64,000 nucleotides of DNA from Inquilinus ginsengisoli_B (GTDB lineage: Bacteria; Pseudomonadota; Alphaproteobacteria; DSM-16000; Inquilinaceae), in assembly GCF_050434925.1 (NCBI RefSeq), contig NZ_JBNDJK010000001.1, positions 4,898,001-4,962,000 of the forward strand, in the 5' to 3' direction. Below are positions 59,965 through 64,000 of this stretch, piece by piece (within the stretch, counting starts at the first letter, position 1; each line of letters starts with the position of its first letter). The position numbers and the translations under genes were made by a program. The notes beneath the pieces are model-generated. The model was not told the origin of the DNA. It was given only the letters and a program-made list of their open reading frames with translations, and made no database searches.

Positions 59965-60133
59965 GGTGCAGTCCGAGCATGGCCGGCGGTTGCTGACGAT
60001 CGAATCGGGGATCGCCTCTCTCCGACGCGAACAGGCCGGCGACGCCGAGACCGTCGTCAATGTTCAGGCACAGATCGACCGTCTGCGTGAAGAAGTCCAA
60101 CGCATCAAGCGTCGGCTGGAACTTGCTCCCTGA
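59891..60133 (+). CDS. small coiled-coil protein (80 aa), paralogue of the protein at 9922
   Basis: Almost the whole protein is a coiled-coil helix: MNQNVESVILEHLRHIRAQVDSLREVQSEHGRRLLTIESG... ending RIKRRLELAP. The order (short N-terminus, long helix, R-I-K-(K/R)-R-L-(D/E)-L ending) is the same as in the 67-residue protein at 9922-10125. It begins inside the end of the PCMT-like gene in another frame, GTAGGA 7 bp upstream. Confidence 0.65.
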   Translation: MNQNVESVILEHLRHIRAQVDSLREVQSEHGRRLLTIESGIASLRREQAGDAETVVNVQAQIDRLREEVQRIKRRLELAP

Positions 60134-60171
60134 TCTCCGGGACCGGCCTCCTGCCGATCCCGGAGCCGCAA

Positions 60172-60792
60172 TCACGCCGCCCGGGCCGTGATCGTCGAGA
60201 CCTTGTCCAGCGCGCCCGCCACGGCCTTCTCCGCCACGTCGGGGCCGTAGGCGACGCCCTCGACCGCGATCGACTCGATATCGGTCACGCCCATGAAGCC
60301 GAGCAGGTGGCGCAGATAGGGCTCCTGGAAGTCGAAGGCCTTGGCCGGGCCGTCGGAATAGACGCCGCCGCGGGCTTCGACCAGATACGCCGTCTTGCCG
60401 TTGACCAGGCCGTGCACGCCGGTCTCGTCGTAGCGGAAGGTGACGCCGGCGCGCAGCAGATAGTCGAACCAGCTCTTCAGCGTCGAGGCGAGGCCGAAAT
60501 TGATCATCGCCGAGGCGATGACGATGGTGTCGGCGGCGAACAGCTCCTGCACCAGCGTGTCGGACAGGGCCAGCGCCGCCTGCTGCGCCGGGCTGCGGGC
60601 CTCGGCCGGCTGCGCCTGGGCGGCCAGGAAGTCTTCGCCGATATGGGGCAGCGGCTGCGCCGCCAGGTCGCGGTGAACGACCGAGGCGCCGGGTGACTGC
60701 GCCTGCAGCCGGTCGACCAGGGCAGTCGCGACCTTGGTCGACAGCGAGGCGGCGCCGCGCGGGCTGGAGGTGACGAACAGAATTCGGCTCAT
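60172..60792 (-). CDS. azoR: FMN-dependent NADH-azoreductase
   Basis: The 206-residue flavodoxin-like protein matches AzoR in length and motifs: MSRILFVTSSPRG at the phosphate-binding loop of FMN, ASAMINFGLASTLKSWFDYLLRAGVTFRYDETGVHGL and EARGGVYS. It reduces quinones and azo compounds using NADH and protects against quinone stress. ATG at 60792. It is divergent from the HxlR-type regulator and shares with it a symmetrical site at 60876-60892. Confidence 0.93.
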   Translation of the reverse strand: MSRILFVTSSPRGAASLSTKVATALVDRLQAQSPGASVVHRDLAAQPLPHIGEDFLAAQAQPAEARSPAQQAALALSDTLVQELFAADTIVIASAMINFGLASTLKSWFDYLLRAGVTFRYDETGVHGLVNGKTAYLVEARGGVYSDGPAKAFDFQEPYLRHLLGFMGVTDIESIAVEGVAYGPDVAEKAVAGALDKVSTITARAA

Positions 60793-60875
60793 CGAGAACG
60801 GGTCCTCATGGTCGAGGGGCAGGGGATGGGCCGGCCGGCCGATGGAACATCCCGGGGTTGATCGGACCTCGGGGT

Positions 60876-60892
60876 AGTCACATTTAGTGACT
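60876..60892. promoter_or_regulatory. candidate HxlR operator between azoR and the regulator
   Basis: AGTCAC-ATTTA-GTGACT is a perfect 17-bp dyad in the 147-bp azoR/HxlR intergenic region. HxlR-family regulators commonly bind such a site and control a divergent oxidoreductase. Confidence 0.65.
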
Positions 60893-60939
60893 GGAGCTAA
60901 ATTGATGACTGCCCGAGAGCCGCGCAAGGAGGCACATTC

Positions 60940-61413
60940 TTGGAACCGAGCAACAGCCATGACCCTGCCCACAACCAGTGCCGGGCGATCAGCGACGTGC
61001 TGGCCCGGATCGGCGACAAATGGACGGTGATGGTGGTCGGGTTGCTGGCGGACGGGCCGATGCGCTTCAACGAGCTGCGCCGGACCATCGGCGGCATCTC
61101 GCAGCGGATGCTGACGCTGACCTTGCGGGGGCTGGAGCGGGACGGGCTGGTGACCCGCACCGTATTCCCGACGATCCCGCCGCGGGTGGATTATGCGCTG
61201 ACCGATCGCGGCCAGACCCTGATCGAGCCGCTGAAGCTGCTGTTCGCCTGGGCGATTGAGCACAACGCGGCGATCGAGCGGTCGCGGCAGGCCTTCGACG
61301 CGGCAAAGCCCGGCGCCGAGGTGCCGCATCCACCGCGCAAGGTTCCCGCTCTGGTGCGTCCGCGGTCGACGGCGATGTCCGATTTCGGCACGGACGGACG
61401 GAGCGGCGGTTAA
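60940..61413 (+). CDS. HxlR-family transcriptional regulator
   Basis: The 157-residue protein contains the HxlR winged helix: CRAISDVLARIGDKWTVMVVGLLADGPMRFNELRRTIGGISQRMLTLTLRGLERDGLVTRTVFPTIPPRVDYALTDRG. The start is TTG at 60940, chosen because AAGGAGG lies 8 bp upstream and no in-frame ATG exists before the domain. The conserved Cys near the N-terminus (HNQCRAI) is the redox-sensing position in quinone-responsive members such as YodB/QorR, consistent with control of azoR. It ends before a strong bidirectional terminator. Confidence 0.92.
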   Translation: MEPSNSHDPAHNQCRAISDVLARIGDKWTVMVVGLLADGPMRFNELRRTIGGISQRMLTLTLRGLERDGLVTRTVFPTIPPRVDYALTDRGQTLIEPLKLLFAWAIEHNAAIERSRQAFDAAKPGAEVPHPPRKVPALVRPRSTAMSDFGTDGRSGG

Positions 61414-61432
61414 GGCCGATGAATGGGCAAAG

Positions 61433-61467
61433 AAAAACCCCGCCGGCTTGCGCTCGGCGGGGTTTTT
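61433..61467. terminator. bidirectional rho-independent terminator
   Basis: AAAAACCCCGCCG (61433-61445) pairs with CGGCGGGGTTTTT (61455-61467), with T/A tracts on both sides. It serves the HxlR gene on the plus strand and the DUF1127 gene on the minus strand. Confidence 0.92.
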
Positions 61468-61519
61468 CGCGACCCGGATCCGGGGGAGGAGACGGACCGG
61501 GTGCCTCCGGTCGAGCCGA

Positions 61520-61750
61520 TCACGCGGCGCGACGGATGACCGAATCTTCGTTCGCGGCGGCCACGGCCGGGCGCAGCACGGCGACGGGGGCCGGGGCGAC
61601 ATTGATGTCGCGGGCGGCGCGCGTTAGGCGCTCCGAGATGGTGCCGCGGTTCATGCCGATATCGGCCAGCAGGCGGTCATCGAGCTGCATCAGGGCAGCA
61701 TAGGCACGACGACGGTCCCAGGCGGCGACAAGCTTGTTGATCAGGTTCAC
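61520..61750 (-). CDS. DUF1127 small protein
   Basis: The 76-residue protein includes the DUF1127 core LINKLVAAWDRRRAYAALMQLDDRLLADIGMNRGTISERL. In alphaproteobacteria DUF1127 proteins (for example CcaF1 and relatives in Rhodobacter and Agrobacterium) bind RNA and affect small-RNA turnover and phosphate or stress responses. I chose the GTG at 61750 because AAGAAGGAA lies upstream and VNLINKLV gives the normal N-terminus; an ATG in frame lies at 61819. A region with symmetrical motifs lies upstream. Confidence 0.8.
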   Translation of the reverse strand: MNLINKLVAAWDRRRAYAALMQLDDRLLADIGMNRGTISERLTRAARDINVAPAPVAVLRPAVAAANEDSVIRRAA

Positions 61751-62046
61751 TTCAGCATTTCCTTCTTTACGTGCCGCGACCAGCGAGAGGTTCGCGGCGC
61801 GGTGTGCGTTGCTTTGCACGAGCCGATATATGCGCTTACCTTAGTCATGCATCCACCCCTGTCTATCGCACCGCAGCAATGCATGGCCTGCATTGCCTGA
61901 CATTTGGGCGCCATCTCCGCCCAGCTTCCGCCTCGAATCCCGGAATTCGTCGCAATTCCGCCATAAACGCCCCTGTTGCAGTGCAAACCGATTGGGCGGG
62001 GGCTGCATCCTGGTTGGGCGCCGGACTATGCTAAGTGTGATTACCA
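61751..62046. other. 296-bp gene-free region between the DUF1127 and LysR genes
   Basis: No gene is seen. GCAATGCA/TGCATTGC (61874-61894) and GGAATT/AATTCC (61943-61960) are inverted repeats that may be regulatory for DUF1127. GTGTGAT/ATCACAC (62035-62052) is a small hairpin over the stop of the LysR gene. Confidence 0.4.
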
Positions 62047-62907
62047 TCACACCCTGGCGGCGTGACCCGGCAGGGCCAGGCCGTCGGCCAAATGCTGGGC
62101 CAGCAGCTCTCCGGCCGGCGCCAGGCCGGGGGCGCGGTGCAGCCGGATATCGGCCTCGGGCAGCGGTGGCAGGCCGTCGCGGTCGCTCAGGCGCCGCAGC
62201 TCCGGCGGCAGCAGCCCGGCTTTGACCACGGTGACGGCCAGGCCCTGGGCGGCGATCGCAGTCACGGCCGCCAGGCTGTGGCTGACGAAGGCGAGGCGCC
62301 AGGGCTGGCCGGCGGCGTCGAGCGACGCCATCGCCCAGGCCCGGAACAGGCAGCCCTGCGGATAGAGGGCGAGGGGCAGGGGCGTGCGTTCCTCGACGGC
62401 GACGTCGCGCCCCGCGGCCCAGACCGCCTGCTCGCGCCGCAGGAAGGTTCCGCCGCCGTCGCCCGCCGCATGCATCGCCAGCACGAGGTCGAAGCGCTCG
62501 CCCAGCCGCGGCAGCATCGGCGTCGTCAGCCCGGTCACCATCTCGACCTGGATGCGCGGATGGGCGGCGGCGAATCCGGCCAAGAGCGGCGGCACCAGCC
62601 TTGTGCCGTAGTCCTCCATCACGCCGAGCCGCACCACGCCCTCGACCTGCAGGTCGCGCAGCCGGCCCATCGCCTCGGCCGAGACCGACAGGATGCGGCG
62701 GGCATAGCCCAGCAGCACCTCGCCGGCCGGGGTCAGGCGCAGGCCGCGGCGGCTGCGGTCCAGCACCGCGGCGCCGACCGCGCCTTCCAGCCGCTGGATC
62801 TGCATGCTGACTGCGGATTGCGTCCGGTTCAGCGCCGCCGCGCCGCGGGTGAAGGAGCCATGATCGGCGACGGCGACGAAGGCGCGCAGCAGGTCCGGGT
62901 CGAGCAT
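62047..62907 (-). CDS. LysR-family regulator, divergent from an EamA exporter
   Basis: The 286-residue protein starts MLDPDLLRAFVAVADHGSFTRGAAALNRTQSAVSMQIQRLEGAVGAAVLDRSRRGLRLTPAGE, a LysR helix-turn-helix, followed by an effector domain. I chose the ATG at 62907, with GGAG 7 bp upstream; an ATG at 62919 is also possible. It is like the LysR at 52931 in length, start and partner, so the two exporter-regulator pairs may be old duplicates. Confidence 0.9.
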   Translation of the reverse strand: MLDPDLLRAFVAVADHGSFTRGAAALNRTQSAVSMQIQRLEGAVGAAVLDRSRRGLRLTPAGEVLLGYARRILSVSAEAMGRLRDLQVEGVVRLGVMEDYGTRLVPPLLAGFAAAHPRIQVEMVTGLTTPMLPRLGERFDLVLAMHAAGDGGGTFLRREQAVWAAGRDVAVEERTPLPLALYPQGCLFRAWAMASLDAAGQPWRLAFVSHSLAAVTAIAAQGLAVTVVKAGLLPPELRRLSDRDGLPPLPEADIRLHRAPGLAPAGELLAQHLADGLALPGHAARV

Positions 62908-63011
62908 CCGTCGCTCCATCACAGTTCGTGATTCAGCAGATCATAGCTATGCGCTTCCGTGAAGATGGTAGCCGTTCCTATCCTGCGCTTGCACGGCGGA
63001 GGAGGGTGGGG

Positions 63012-63908
63012 ATGGCGCGCGAAGGCATGGGTGTGGCGGCGGCGCTGGCGTCCAGCACGCTCGGCGGCACCTCGGTGGTGGCCACGCGCTTCCTGATGGG
63101 CGGGCTGGACCCGGCGACGCTGGGAGTGTTCCGCTTCGGCATCGGCTGCCTGCTGCTGCTGCCGGTGGTGGCGGTGCTGCGCGGGCCCTGGCCGCCGCGG
63201 CGCGACTGGCCGGCGGTGGCGCTGCTCGGCCTGCTGTTCTTCGCCACCTTCCCGTTCCTGTTCAACGCCGCCCTGGCCCACACCACCGCCGCCCGCGGGG
63301 CGCTGGCGCTGTCGACCCAGCCGCTGCTGACCCTGGCCGCCGGCGCCGCGCTGGGGGTGGAGCGGCTGACCCCGCGCAAGGCGGCCGGCGTGCTGCTGGC
63401 GATGGCCGGGGTGGCGCTGGCGCTCGGCGCCGGCCTCGCGGGTGCGCCGCCGGGCGCCTGGCGGGGTGATCTGCTGATGGTCGGGGCGGCGGTATGCGGC
63501 ACTCTCTATAGTCTGTGGTCGCGGCCTTTCGTCCGGCGGTCCTCGTCCCTGGCCTTCAGCGCGCTCGGCATGGCCGCGGGCGCCGCCGGCCTGGCGGCGC
63601 TGGCGCTGGCGACCGGGCCGGCGGCGCTGCCGGCGCTGGATTCGGCGGGCTGGGCCGCGGTGCTGTATCTCGGCGTCATCGGCGGCGCGCTGACCTTCTT
63701 CCTCTGGGTCTTCGCCCTCGGCCGCACCACCCCGACCCGGGTGGCGATCTCGGTCACCATCAACCCGGTGGTGGCAGCGCTGCTTGGCATCCTTGCGCTG
63801 GGCGAGCCGCTCGGCTGGCCGCTGCTGGCGGGGCTGGCCGCGGTGGCGGCCGGCATCGGGCTGGCGACGACCGACGGCGCCCGATCGTCCGGAGATCGCC
63901 TGCCTTGA
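63012..63908 (+). CDS. EamA-family (DMT superfamily) transporter
   Basis: The 298-residue protein has ten predicted helices in two repeats, from MGVAAALASSTLGGTSVVATRFLMGGLDPATLGVFRFGIGCLLLLP to RTTPTRVAISVTINPVVAALLGILALGEPLGWPLLAGLAAVAAGIGLATT. It likely exports a small metabolite under control of the divergent LysR protein. GGAGGG lies 5 bp before the ATG at 63012. The last 92 bp of the window after it contain no visible gene. Confidence 0.88.
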   Translation: MAREGMGVAAALASSTLGGTSVVATRFLMGGLDPATLGVFRFGIGCLLLLPVVAVLRGPWPPRRDWPAVALLGLLFFATFPFLFNAALAHTTAARGALALSTQPLLTLAAGAALGVERLTPRKAAGVLLAMAGVALALGAGLAGAPPGAWRGDLLMVGAAVCGTLYSLWSRPFVRRSSSLAFSALGMAAGAAGLAALALATGPAALPALDSAGWAAVLYLGVIGGALTFFLWVFALGRTTPTRVAISVTINPVVAALLGILALGEPLGWPLLAGLAAVAAGIGLATTDGARSSGDRLP

Positions 63909-64000
63909 AATTGCCCCGGGCCGCGGCGGCACGCGGGCTGGACGGACGGGGCCGGCGATGCCATAGTCCGCGCCGTTCGACGGCCGGGGGCCGTCATCCG

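Overview
The window is very GC-rich chromosomal DNA (about 70% G+C by eye) from an alphaproteobacterium. The gene families point that way: DctB/DctD/DctA with a sigma-54 promoter, a DUF1127 small protein, several LysR, MocR and HxlR regulators, topoisomerase IB, and RIME-like palindromic intergenic repeats. A member of the Rhodospirillales (Inquilinus or Azospirillum-like) is my best guess, from gene style only. There is no rRNA, plasmid origin or CRISPR array. Two tRNA genes are present: tRNA-Thr(TGT) and tRNA-Ser(GCT).

Layout. 1-10.1 kb: the 3' end of a PLP enzyme, a large secreted Gly/Tyr-rich protein, an ABC transporter (ATPase plus double-domain permease) of the nitrate/sulfonate type, topoisomerase IB, a DUF188 protein, a methyltransferase and a small coiled-coil protein. 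10.2-26.1 kb: a foreign element of about 15.8 kb inserted in the 3' end of tRNA-Thr. It is bounded by 58-bp perfect direct repeats and has visibly lower GC and different codon use. It carries a tyrosine integrase, an AlpA-type regulator, an SF3 helicase/primase, a terminase-small-like protein, a tightly coupled block of large virion/ejection-type proteins (one with a tail-lysozyme domain), an AP2-domain protein and an AbiJ-like defence gene. I see no capsid, portal, large terminase or tail genes. It is therefore either a phage satellite or a trimmed podovirus-like prophage, and it is the most interesting part of the window.

26.1-41.5 kb: a 1015-residue RTX repeat protein, tRNA-Ser, dxs, a lipoprotein, a parD antitoxin with a frameshifted parE, the dctBD/dctA C4-dicarboxylate system with recognisable DctD sites and a -24/-12 promoter, a secreted alpha/beta hydrolase, and a tandem pair of small RTX-like proteins, the first of which is frameshifted. 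41.5-47.3 kb: a LacI-controlled sugar cluster (regulator, two permeases, binding protein, GH4 glycosidase) that lacks its own ATPase.

47.3-64 kb: a dgdR/dgdA-like pair, a DUF1579-like secreted protein, a MocR regulator, two EamA exporters each paired with a LysR regulator, ssuA-ssuD for sulfonate use, an aldo/keto reductase, a sigma factor with an ATGA-coupled small partner, a PCMT-like methyltransferase, azoR with a divergent HxlR regulator, and a DUF1127 protein. Intergenic regions hold two families of palindromic repeats and one MITE-like insertion that sits inside one repeat and contains another.
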